Shown: piece by piece, positions 1 through 6,230 of the stretch
How positions within the stretch are numbered: the first letter of the stretch is position 1
Layout: each line of letters begins with the position of its first letter
Assembly (NCBI GenBank): GCA_905233775.1
Contig: CAJOEB010000025.1
Coordinates: forward strand, 1-10,201
Direction: 5' to 3'
Source: an uncultured Alphaproteobacteria bacterium
GTDB lineage: Bacteria > Pseudomonadota > Alphaproteobacteria > UBA3830
DNA: 10,201 nucleotides
Notes under the pieces: model-generated
What the model saw: the letters and a program-made list of their open reading frames with translations, nothing else
Database searches by the model: none
Told to the model about the DNA's origin: nothing
Made by a program: the position numbers and the translations under genes

Positions 1-1112
1 CCTTCGATTCCGTCAAGAATGCCTTCGTCAATAGATTGTCCGATTGCGAATATAACTGAATCGGTGTTTATGATATCTTTTTCGCCAGATACTGAAAGAA
101 TGTCGTTTTCTTCATCGTAATCCATCTTATTTATCAAGATATTATTACCATCGATCATGCCAATTGTGCTTAGACATAAAATTTCTACGCCTTCTTTCAA
201 AGCGTCTTGAATTTCTTCTTTGTGAGCTGGCATATTATTGATAGTTCTACGATAAATTATTTTAACAGACTCAGCTCCAAGTCGTAAAGCCGTTCGAGCT
301 GCATCGATTGCTGTATTTCCTCCGCCATAAACGACAACACGCTTGCCAAGATCAGGCAAAGGCATACCATCTTCTAATTTGCGGAATAAATCCACGGCAT
401 CAATTATCGTACAAGCATTCCCTTTTACCTCAATATCGGTTTTTGCTGCTAAAAATGCTCCTGTAGCGATATAAACAGCATCAAAGTCTGCTATTTCATC
501 TTTCAGATGGGTAACACGCTTATTGCAAACAAGTTTTACTCCCATATCAATAATTCGGCGGATTTCTGCATCTAAAACAGCTCGTGATAAACGATATTTC
601 GGCACGCCGTAGCGCATCATACCGCCCGGTTTTATCCTGGTTTCATAGATCGTCACATCATGACCGAATTTTTTGAGAAAATACGCTGCAGATAAACCAC
701 TTGGACCCGCGCCAACAATAAGAACTTTCTTGCCTGTTGTTTCGGAAGGAACATCAAATTTCCAACCGCTTTCGAGAGCTACATCTCCAATAGATCGTTC
801 AATAAGATTGATATGGACAGCACCGTCAAACTGTTCTCTGTTGCAGGCTCTTTCGCATGTGTGATAGCAGACACGTCCCATAACTGCCGGAAAAGGGTTA
901 TTTTGAACCATAATCTCCCATGCTCTGCGGATTTTTCCTTCTTGAGCCATGGATAACCATCCCTGAACATTCTCTCCTGCGGGACACGTAGCATTGCACG
1001 GAGGTAGTCTGTGAACATACTGAGGGCACATAGTCTTCCAAGAACCGGTTTTATTAACCAAACTGGTTTTCGCTTCATCAACTGTTGCGTAAGGTTTCGA
1101 ACACTTAGACAT
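1..1112 (-). CDS. GltD-like FAD/NAD(P) oxidoreductase subunit of the 2-oxoacid oxidoreductase (3' end off window)
   Basis: This gene is read leftwards from ATG at 1112; 370 codons are visible and the C-terminus is off the window. The N-terminus has the Fe-S cysteine pattern of the glutamate-synthase small-subunit family (C39-x3-C43-PAG, then C82-x3-C86-x3-C90). An FAD-binding GAGPSG motif follows at residues 134-139, then PGGMMRYGVP, and a second dinucleotide fold YGGGNTAIDAA from about residue 262. Proteins of this family pass electrons between NAD(P)H, FAD and Fe-S centres. The start overlaps the beta-subunit stop by 8 bp (1105-1112), with a GGAGG ribosome site at 1121-1125, so translation is probably coupled to beta. 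Inference: it is the NAD(P)-linking subunit of the oxoacid oxidoreductase, like the GltD-type subunit of phenylglyoxylate:NAD oxidoreductase. A free-standing glutamate synthase small subunit is less likely, because no large subunit is nearby. A C-terminal ferredoxin domain cannot be ruled in or out. Confidence 0.88.
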   Translation of the reverse strand, partial: MSKCSKPYATVDEAKTSLVNKTGSWKTMCPQYVHRLPPCNATCPAGENVQGWLSMAQEGKIRRAWEIMVQNNPFPAVMGRVCYHTCERACNREQFDGAVHINLIERSIGDVALESGWKFDVPSETTGKKVLIVGAGPSGLSAAYFLKKFGHDVTIYETRIKPGGMMRYGVPKYRLSRAVLDAEIRRIIDMGVKLVCNKRVTHLKDEIADFDAVYIATGAFLAAKTDIEVKGNACTIIDAVDLFRKLEDGMPLPDLGKRVVVYGGGNTAIDAARTALRLGAESVKIIYRRTINNMPAHKEEIQDALKEGVEILCLSTIGMIDGNNILINKMDYDEENDILSVSGEKDIINTDSVIFAIGQSIDEGILDGIE

Positions 1113-2073
1113 TTGCAATGCCTCCGCTTAATTTATACTTCTCTATGTTTGCGCTTGCGATCCTTTGCAGTTCTTCCACAGCTTGAGGATTTGCATTTTT
1201 TCCAAACAGGTGGGCAAAACGACGCTGCAAACGCAGATATTCTTCGACAGGTTTAACATTTTCGATCGGTGTTGAGCCGACAACTTTACCATTTTCAGCT
1301 TCAAAAAGCGGGAACATCCCGCATTCTACTGCTGCACGCGCGATTTTGATAGTTTCTGATGTCGGATATCCCCAACCTAACGGACACGGAACATGTATAT
1401 GAACGTATTTTGCTCCTCTTATGTTTATTGCCTTTGCGACTTTCTCCTCCAAATCACGAATATTGGCAACACTGGCGGTTGCAACGTACGGAATACGATG
1501 AGCAATTGCAATTTCAGGCACGTTTTTACCTGTTCCGATTTCGTTTCCGGAATAAATTGAATTAGGCAGTGTTGTTGCGGTTCTCGCAAGACTTGGCGTA
1601 GCGCTCGATCTCTGTACACCTGTATTCATATACGCTTGGTTATCGTAGCAAATATACAAAACATCGTCATTGCGTTCGAACATACCGGATAAAGTACCCA
1701 TTCCGATGTCTGTAGTAGCACCGTCTCCGCCTTGCGCAATTACCCGAACATCTTTTCCCTGAGCATGCATAGCCGCCGCAACTCCTGTAGCAACAGATGG
1801 AGCGTTGCCGAACAATGAATGTAGCCAAGGAACGTTCCAGGCATTTTCCGGAAATACGCAAGAAAAGACTTCCAGGCATCCTGTCGCATTCACAACCGCG
1901 ATATTTCCCTTCGTCGCGTAATAAGCTGCATCAATTGCACAACGAGCGGCAAGAGCTTCACCGCATCCCTGACAGGCTCTATGTCCGCTGTTTAACGTAT
2001 TTGGTCTGTCGTAATGCGACTGAATTGAGTTTTTTTTCTTTGATAATCTGCTTCCAATGGTCGAGTTGGACAT
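1105..2073 (-). CDS. porB: 2-oxoacid (pyruvate):ferredoxin oxidoreductase, beta subunit
   Basis: This 322-residue subunit binds thiamine diphosphate and a [4Fe-4S] cluster. Cluster ligands are visible as CQGCGE (C34, C37), C66 in ATGCLEVF and C230 in HVPCPLGWG. The TPP/Mg motif starts at GGDGATTD (GDG at 116-118) and ends at N145 in CYDNQAYMNTG, which is typical of pyruvate/2-oxoisovalerate oxidoreductase beta chains. With the alpha and gamma chains it would convert a 2-oxoacid plus CoA to acyl-CoA, CO2 and reduced ferredoxin in the cytoplasm. The ATG at 2073 is preceded by GAGGA about 7 bases upstream and lies 18 bp after the alpha stop. The C-terminal codons overlap the start of the flavoprotein gene. 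The family is certain, but the substrate (pyruvate versus another 2-oxoacid) is inferred. The roughly 20-residue polar N-terminal extension is unremarkable. Confidence 0.93.
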   Translation of the reverse strand: MSNSTIGSRLSKKKNSIQSHYDRPNTLNSGHRACQGCGEALAARCAIDAAYYATKGNIAVVNATGCLEVFSCVFPENAWNVPWLHSLFGNAPSVATGVAAAMHAQGKDVRVIAQGGDGATTDIGMGTLSGMFERNDDVLYICYDNQAYMNTGVQRSSATPSLARTATTLPNSIYSGNEIGTGKNVPEIAIAHRIPYVATASVANIRDLEEKVAKAINIRGAKYVHIHVPCPLGWGYPTSETIKIARAAVECGMFPLFEAENGKVVGSTPIENVKPVEEYLRLQRRFAHLFGKNANPQAVEELQRIASANIEKYKLSGGIANV

Positions 2074-2091
2074 GTTATTTTCCTCACTCTT

Positions 2092-3300
2092 TTAAACTTT
2101 GCTTTTGCAATTACAAAAATCGTCATTTAGCGGACAATATTCCTTTTCTATGACGTCCTTTTTCAATCCCAAAAACACCATATCATCTTGTTGCTTTTCA
2201 TTGCTCAGATATTCTTTTATCATCTCTGATGTAATCGCACGTCCGCCAAGTCCGGCAATTACAGAACAAATCTTCACTTTGCTGTTTTTAAGCGCAAGTG
2301 ATATCTCTTGATACAGAATTCCGCCAATTCCAACGGCAAAAGCTTTCTCTAACACTACGATTTTCTTTGTATTTTTCAGTGCCTGCCTTATAGCCTCACT
2401 TGGAAACGGTCTATAACTGACTATCGATAAAACGCCGAACTTTCCGCTTTTCTTTGCGTTTAATTCGTCTACTGTGTCCTTTATAGTTCCCGCAACTGAT
2501 CCCATGGTTACGATAACTGTTTCGGCATTTTCAAGATTATATTCATGCAAAAGACCTCCGGATTTACGTCCGAACTGTTTATTAAACTGCTGTCCCACGC
2601 ATTCAACTACAGGAAGTGCATCAATCTGTCTTTTGTGCGCTAAACAACGAACTTCCATAAAGTATTCCGGCGGAACCATAGTTCCGATTGCGGTAGGGTG
2701 CAACGGATCCAAATTGATATGCGGTTCATAAGAAGGCAGAAAAACATCGACTTCATCTTGAGACGGCAGATCAACTCGCTCATATGCGTGCGTAAGAATA
2801 AATCCATCCACACAAACCATGACAGGACATTTTACTTTTTCAGCAATTTTAAACGCCTGAATGTGTAAATCTACCGCTTCCTGATTTGTCTCAGCAAACA
2901 ACATAATCCAACCGGCATCCCTTACAGACATTGCATCAGTATGATCGTTCCAAATATTGATAGGAGAGCCGATTGCTCGATTTCCTAACGTCATGACAAT
3001 CGGAAGTTCAAGTCCTGATGCGTTGTAGACGGCTTCCATCATATACAACAGACCTTGGCTTGATGTCGCCGTGTAGCTTCTCACTCCCGCAGCCTCTGAA
3101 CCTATCGCAACGCTCAGAGCTGCCATTTCGGATTCGACATTAATATATTCACATCCCTCAAGTTTTTTAGCATGAATAAGCTCGCCTAATCCTTCAACTA
3201 TGTGCGTTTGAGGCGTAATAGGGTATGCACAAACAGTCTTCGGTCTACATAGAGCAACTGCGCGAGCTACTGCTTGAGATCCTTCTAATTGAAATAACAT
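2092..3300 (-). CDS. porA: 2-oxoacid (pyruvate):ferredoxin oxidoreductase, alpha subunit
   Basis: This 402-residue chain carries the pyrimidine-binding half of the thiamine enzyme. It opens with the GSQAVARA segment and YPITPQT (residues 26-32), followed by NVESEMAALSVAIGSEAAG (with the acidic residues E56/E58) and SYTATSSQGL, all hallmarks of PorA/VorA alpha chains. The region around IWNDHTDAMSVRDAGW and the C-terminal transketolase-like part (SYRPFPSEAI, VLEKAFAVGIGG) complete the usual architecture. No ferredoxin domain is fused, so the chain is the short, multisubunit form. The ATG at 3300 has AAGGGA about 7 bases upstream and starts 31 bp after the gamma stop. It sits between gamma and beta in one operon. 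Substrate specificity cannot be read from the sequence by eye; pyruvate is the default assumption. Confidence 0.93.
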   Translation of the reverse strand: MLFQLEGSQAVARAVALCRPKTVCAYPITPQTHIVEGLGELIHAKKLEGCEYINVESEMAALSVAIGSEAAGVRSYTATSSQGLLYMMEAVYNASGLELPIVMTLGNRAIGSPINIWNDHTDAMSVRDAGWIMLFAETNQEAVDLHIQAFKIAEKVKCPVMVCVDGFILTHAYERVDLPSQDEVDVFLPSYEPHINLDPLHPTAIGTMVPPEYFMEVRCLAHKRQIDALPVVECVGQQFNKQFGRKSGGLLHEYNLENAETVIVTMGSVAGTIKDTVDELNAKKSGKFGVLSIVSYRPFPSEAIRQALKNTKKIVVLEKAFAVGIGGILYQEISLALKNSKVKICSVIAGLGGRAITSEMIKEYLSNEKQQDDMVFLGLKKDVIEKEYCPLNDDFCNCKSKV

Positions 3301-3331
3301 TACTACATCCCTTCAATAATTCAGTTTGTGA

Positions 3332-3883
3332 TTAACTTGCAAGCACTTTTTCGTAAGCAACCATTGTTGCCGCGACATTTTTTTCAGCAATAACACCAGA
3401 AAATTTAGTTTTTATGGCTTCTATTACTGATTCTATTTTTATGGCTTTTGTTAAAGCTGCGAAACTACCAAGCAAAATAGCATTCGGAAGTGGTTTTCCA
3501 ATGTGTTGTAAAGCGATTTCAGTTGCTCCAACGCATTTTACACTGACATTCTTTTTTGTTAGATTTTTCTGTTCTTCTGCTTCATCTTCAGCGGAATTAA
3601 TCAATACAAAACCACCTTCAACAATTCCATTAAATGCATTTGCAGGTTTTATTACCGATTTATCTTGAATAATTACAGCGTCAGGATTGCTGATTGGCTC
3701 TCTCAACCTTATTTCTTTATCAGAAATACGACAAAACGAGACAACAGGCGCTCCCATTCTTTCAGAACCGAAACTAGGAAAAGCTTGGGCATATTTTCCC
3801 TCGAGAAAAGCGGCTATAGACAACATCTCCGCAGCAGTAACAACGCCTTGTCCGCCTCTTCCGTGAATTCTCACCTGAAACAT
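3332..3883 (-). CDS. porC: 2-oxoacid (pyruvate):ferredoxin oxidoreductase, gamma subunit
   Basis: This 183-residue protein is the gamma chain, which helps bind CoA in the multisubunit enzymes. It begins MFQVRIHGRGGQGVV, with the diagnostic GRGGQG at residues 8-13, and continues with AFPSFGSERMGAPV (34-47) and IRLREPI. These are the standard signatures of the family, and the length is normal. An in-frame ATG at 3919 would add 12 residues, but the strong GGGAGG ribosome site at 3888-3893 lies inside that extension, and family members start at MFQVRIHG, so the ATG at 3883 is chosen. It is the first gene of the operon, so the promoter should lie in the AT-rich gap to its right (3884-4107). Confidence 0.93.
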   Translation of the reverse strand: MFQVRIHGRGGQGVVTAAEMLSIAAFLEGKYAQAFPSFGSERMGAPVVSFCRISDKEIRLREPISNPDAVIIQDKSVIKPANAFNGIVEGGFVLINSAEDEAEEQKNLTKKNVSVKCVGATEIALQHIGKPLPNAILLGSFAALTKAIKIESVIEAIKTKFSGVIAEKNVAATMVAYEKVLAS

Positions 3884-4107
3884 TCGTCCTCCCAACAAAG
3901 AAAACACTAAACAATACATAAAATTTTATGATAACGCAATCCGCAAGTTTATGTCGCAAATGTTCTGTTTTTTATGAAATGAAGTATTTTTAAAATATTT
4001 TTAAATTTTAGTTAAATTAGTAACTTAATAAACTGAAAATAAATACTTTTTTACCATATATTTACTTATCTATTTTATTATTTCTTTGTCAACTGTTGAG
4101 AAAAGTT
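3884..4107. promoter_or_regulatory. Divergent AT-rich intergenic region with putative por operon promoter
   Basis: This gap separates the leftward por operon from the rightward protease gene and must carry both promoters. For the por operon, a minus-strand -10-like TAAAAT lies at 3928-3923, about 40 bases before the start codon, with no good -35. Instead, three copies of CGCAA (3935-3939, 3942-3946, 3955-3959 on the plus strand) cover the -35 area and stand out from the surrounding A/T. For the rightward gene only AT-rich, poorly resolved boxes are present. No hairpin terminator was found. Confidence 0.4.
3888..3893 (-). promoter_or_regulatory. Ribosome binding site fixing the porC start
   Basis: Read on the minus strand this is GGGAGG, four bases before the ATG at 3883. 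The spacing is slightly short but the match to the anti-Shine-Dalgarno sequence is strong. Because it falls inside the longer alternative frame from 3919, it argues for the shorter protein. Confidence 0.7.
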
Positions 4108-4617
4108 ATGAATATTATTGTACTGTTTATAGTTATTTTCTGTAATACTTTTTCGGTTATGGCTACTATGCCGTCGATTATACCTACAGCTGTACAACCA
4201 ACATATATAGAAGTGGATCGTATTACTAATTACATAACCACAGAACAATTCTATGCTGCATTCTTTGAAGATAAAAATGTTAAAGGACATTCATTTATCG
4301 AATTTTCAAATAATATTGATGAGGCTCAAAAAGAGGAAATAAGACAAATATTCGAATACATTGCAAGCTATAAGATAGGAAAAATGTTGTTGTACAGAAT
4401 TCTTGTAGAGTTAAAACGTACTTTACCTGGATTATCTCCTGATACGACACAATTAAGGAATCAAAATAAATATATTCATTTAAAAAAAAGCAAAGAGGGG
4501 ATTTCTTATGATAAAAATAAAAATGTAATCAAATTGCGTTTCGACTGGTTAAACACTTCATCAGACTTTCAAGTAGTAAGAAGGAAGAACAGAATAGATT
4601 GTGAAATTGTATTATAG
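4108..4617 (+). CDS. N-terminal fragment: exported protein ending at the amber codon
   Basis: If no readthrough occurs, this 169-residue product is what is made from the interrupted protease gene. Residues 1-19 form a hydrophobic signal peptide. The remainder is a mixed charged domain that includes a helical IGKMLLYRILVELKR stretch, in the place where M91-like proteins have their pre-catalytic region. It lacks any zinc-binding motif, so it should have no protease activity. The ATG at 4108 is preferred over an in-frame TTG at 4096, since it places the signal peptide at the very N-terminus. Only a weak GAGAAAAG ribosome site precedes it. Confidence 0.5.
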   Translation: MNIIVLFIVIFCNTFSVMATMPSIIPTAVQPTYIEVDRITNYITTEQFYAAFFEDKNVKGHSFIEFSNNIDEAQKEEIRQIFEYIASYKIGKMLLYRILVELKRTLPGLSPDTTQLRNQNKYIHLKKSKEGISYDKNKNVIKLRFDWLNTSSDFQVVRRKNRIDCEIVL

Positions 4618-5223
4618 CGTAATTTTGACGAAGAAGCACATCCTGCTATATATTTGTTTCATGAGTTACTTCATTGGTATCATTTTTTACATGATCCTGA
4701 AAGATTTTCAAAATATGAAGATGGAAGAAATAGTAATGATGATCTTGTTGAAATGAATAACCATGAAATTGGTAGAATATATTATTCGGGATTAGATTTT
4801 TCTCATAGTAGTAAGGAACAAAAAGCAATATCAGCTTCTCCTTGGATGAATGAAATGGACAGAGTTTGCGATTATGAAGAAATGTTAACTATACTTGGAG
4901 TTCCTTATAATAATCCTATTAATATAGGTCATGAATCTTTAAGGAATGGTGATGCTTCAAACGGGTATGAATTATCAGAAAACGCCTTTAGATCTAACAT
5001 AGGCGGTTTACCAATGCGTTTTGGTCATCATAATTTTTCTTTTTATGAAAATAAAAATGTAGTAGAATTAGCAGAAAATGGGAAACGATTTGAGTATCCT
5101 GAAATAAATGATGATTATAAAAATGGTATACAGAATATGAAAGTGCGTTCTGGCGGAATTTCAGATGAAGATTTAAATACGTTTATTAAAAATTATTGTA
5201 AAGAAAAATTTGTTGGAGAATAA
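4618..5223 (+). pseudogene. C-terminal catalytic fragment of the M91-like protease
   Basis: This is the part of the protease frame after the TAG, beginning RNFDEEAHPAIYLF and reaching the HELLH zinc site 14 residues later. It is open for 201 codons and has kept its zinc ligands and the C-terminal SENAFR/GLPMRFGH segment, so the frame has not decayed since the stop arose. No ribosome site or ATG is placed to start it before the active site. Translation alone would begin at TTG 4654, only two codons ahead of HExxH, which is unlikely to give a folded enzyme. Confidence 0.55.
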
Positions 5224-5227
5224 AATA

Positions 5228-5680
5228 ATGTTACGTTTTTTTATATTTTTTTTCTTAATTGTATTTTTGCAAGGAAATATTTTTGGTATGCAATATTATG
5301 ATGCTTTACGAGCAATGGATAAAGACAATTTTACTGAAGTAGATGTAAGAGACCAAGCTAGAATTACAATAGAAGCTATTATTAAAGAAATTAGTGAGTG
5401 TAATAACTATCTACAGAAACATCCTGACGATTCAACATCAGACAATGACAGTGACGTTGAAGGAACAGGATGTAAATATACGAGAAAATTATCTTCTCAG
5501 TTCTTGAAAAAAAAACAAAATCTGCTAGATAGATTATATTATTTATCAGTAGGAGAAGGCATAAATCATGCTGTTTCTTTGAAGATTTTTTCGGAAAAAT
5601 TTGCTAAGACTTTACAAAAGTCTGGAGCATTAAATACTTATCAAAATTACTTAAAAATATTGCAACAATCAGAGCAATAG
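5228..5680 (+). CDS. Small exported protein of unknown function, partner gene of the M91-like protease
   Basis: This is a 150-residue protein I do not recognise. Residues 1-20 (MLRFFIFFFLIVFLQGNIFG) form a strong signal peptide, so it should be exported. The mature part looks mainly alpha-helical and is interrupted by an acidic Ser/Asp stretch at residues 67-78. It has two cysteines (C58, C82) that could form a disulfide across that stretch. The ATG at 5228 is chosen because GGAG lies 9 bases upstream; upstream in-frame TTG codons at 5210 and 5213 overlap the protease gene and would bury the signal peptide. It starts four bases after the protease stop, so the two are surely co-transcribed. 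Inference: a cofactor, inhibitor or immunity-type partner, or simply a second secreted factor. The reading frame is intact and ends in TAG. Confidence 0.72.
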   Translation: MLRFFIFFFLIVFLQGNIFGMQYYDALRAMDKDNFTEVDVRDQARITIEAIIKEISECNNYLQKHPDDSTSDNDSDVEGTGCKYTRKLSSQFLKKKQNLLDRLYYLSVGEGINHAVSLKIFSEKFAKTLQKSGALNTYQNYLKILQQSEQ

Positions 5681-5682
5681 TT

Positions 5683-5756
5683 ACCTTTATAAAAAATGAA
5701 GTTAAAAAAATATTCCTCGCAATAGTCATGAAAGATTAATAAAGGTTTATTTTTTT
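5683..5756 (+). terminator. Possible intrinsic terminator after the protease operon
   Basis: A perfect 8-bp inverted repeat, ACCTTTAT (5683-5690) and ATAAAGGT (5739-5746), is followed within four bases by seven T residues (5750-5756). The stem begins right after the stop codon of the small exported protein. The loop is long (48 bases) with only a weak inner TATT/AATA pairing, and the stem is A/T-rich, so it would be a weak terminator at best. Confidence 0.33.
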
Positions 5757-5777
5757 AAAGAATACAACGATAAAGAC

Positions 5778-5806
5778 TTGTCAAACGCACACTAAAAACG
5801 TACAAT
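5778..5806 (+). promoter_or_regulatory. Sigma70-like promoter for the small membrane protein gene
   Basis: The -35 box TTGTCA (5778-5783, five of six consensus bases) and the -10 box TACAAT (5801-5806, five of six) are separated by exactly 17 bases. A second, perfect TATAAT follows at 5807-5812 but at a poor distance. Transcription would start near 5813, about 60 bases before the ATG at 5874. It is the best promoter match in the window. Confidence 0.6.
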
Positions 5807-5830
5807 TATAATAATAAGGAAGGTAATCAA

Positions 5831-5842
5831 ATGATTAATTAA
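5831..5842 (+). other. Three-codon leader minigene (Met-Ile-Asn-stop)
   Basis: ATG ATT AAT TAA at 5831-5842 is preceded by a very good ribosome site, AAGGAAGG (5816-5823), seven bases upstream. It lies between the predicted transcription start and the membrane-protein gene, whose own ribosome site AAAGGAGG is at 5861-5868. It could be a leader that modulates translation of the downstream gene, or a chance remnant. Confidence 0.3.
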
Positions 5843-5873
5843 AAATAATAAATAAAAATGAAAGGAGGAAAAT

Positions 5874-6164
5874 ATGACAACACAAAATTTAAAAGGATTG
5901 GTTCCTGAAAATATCGAGAATATTAATCAGATCAGTAAAAATAAGAGCATATTTCCCAACGTTTGTTTCGTTCTTGCTCTTTGTTTCATGATTTTTGTTA
6001 ATTTTTTGATGTTTAGATCATTTACCACATGGATGGCGCCTTTGGTAATATTTTTGTTGGAAATGTTTATCATTGAAATATTAAGCAAATTATTAAAGAT
6101 CACAGAAGCTCCGGTTATAATAAGAATACTTTTGCATCTTCTAAAAGATAAAGGACTGGAGTAA
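5874..6164 (+). CDS. Small inner-membrane protein of unknown function, two predicted membrane segments
   Basis: This 96-residue protein matches no family I recognise. Residues 1-25 are polar (many Asn, Lys and Ile). A first hydrophobic segment spans about 26-47 and a second about 53-71, the latter carrying two glutamates (E63, E68) that may face a partner or channel. A short basic tail ends the protein. The start is firm: AAAGGAGG lies five bases before ATG 5874, and a consensus-like promoter lies further upstream. It stands alone, 66 bases ahead of mutL and in the same direction, so some mutL transcription may come from its promoter. The two-hairpin shape also fits small toxins or holin-like proteins, but nothing specific supports that. 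Confidence 0.7.
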   Translation: MTTQNLKGLVPENIENINQISKNKSIFPNVCFVLALCFMIFVNFLMFRSFTTWMAPLVIFLLEMFIIEILSKLLKITEAPVIIRILLHLLKDKGLE

Positions 6165-6230
6165 TTCTTGATTTGTGATGTTATTATATTGTTATATGGA
6201 ATGTTAAACATTGTTAATGAGTAATATTGT

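Larger units (their letters stand above)
4108..5223 (+). pseudogene. Secreted M91-like (NleD-type) zinc metalloprotease gene interrupted by one in-frame TAG
   Basis: One reading frame runs from ATG 4108 to TAA 5221-5223 (371 codons) and is broken only by TAG at 4615-4617 (codon 170). The N-terminus is a likely Sec signal peptide (MNIIVLFIVIFCNTFSVMA). After the TAG come HELLHWYH (H185, E186, H189: the HExxH zinc site), an acidic YEEML (E257/E258, possible third ligand) and the segment SENAFRSNIGGLPMRFGH (from residue 290). From memory, that order of HELIHAYH-like, EE-x-T-x-G and ENxxR-x-GLPxR elements matches peptidase family M91, whose member NleD cleaves host JNK/p38 kinases. The substrate here is unknown. 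The catalytic part has no good start of its own; the first possible codon after the TAG is TTG 4654, which would leave almost nothing before HExxH. So this is either a recently inactivated gene, a stop-codon readthrough case or a sequence error. TAG also ends the next gene, which argues against codon reassignment. Base composition is clearly AT-rich. Confidence 0.7.

Noticed and set aside
779..1256. Short open frames on both strands over the flavoprotein and porB genes
   Set aside because: They overlap genes with clear family motifs and have no recognisable content.
4096..4107. TTG at 4096 as start of the protease gene
   Set aside because: It adds four residues (one charged pair) before an ATG that begins a clean signal peptide, and it has no ribosome site.
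4615..4617. TAG as a reassigned sense codon or pyrrolysine site
   Set aside because: The adjacent gene ends with TAG at 5678-5680, and no pyrrolysine machinery is visible in the window; ordinary nonsense mutation or readthrough is simpler.
4654..4656. TTG at 4654 as an independent start for the catalytic half
   Set aside because: It would start two residues before HExxH with no ribosome site; the frame is continuous with the upstream half except for the TAG, so it is a continuation and not a new gene.
6200..6212. Inverted repeat AATGT/ACATT just before mutL
   Set aside because: The stem is only five A/T-rich pairs, expected by chance in such sequence; no T run follows.
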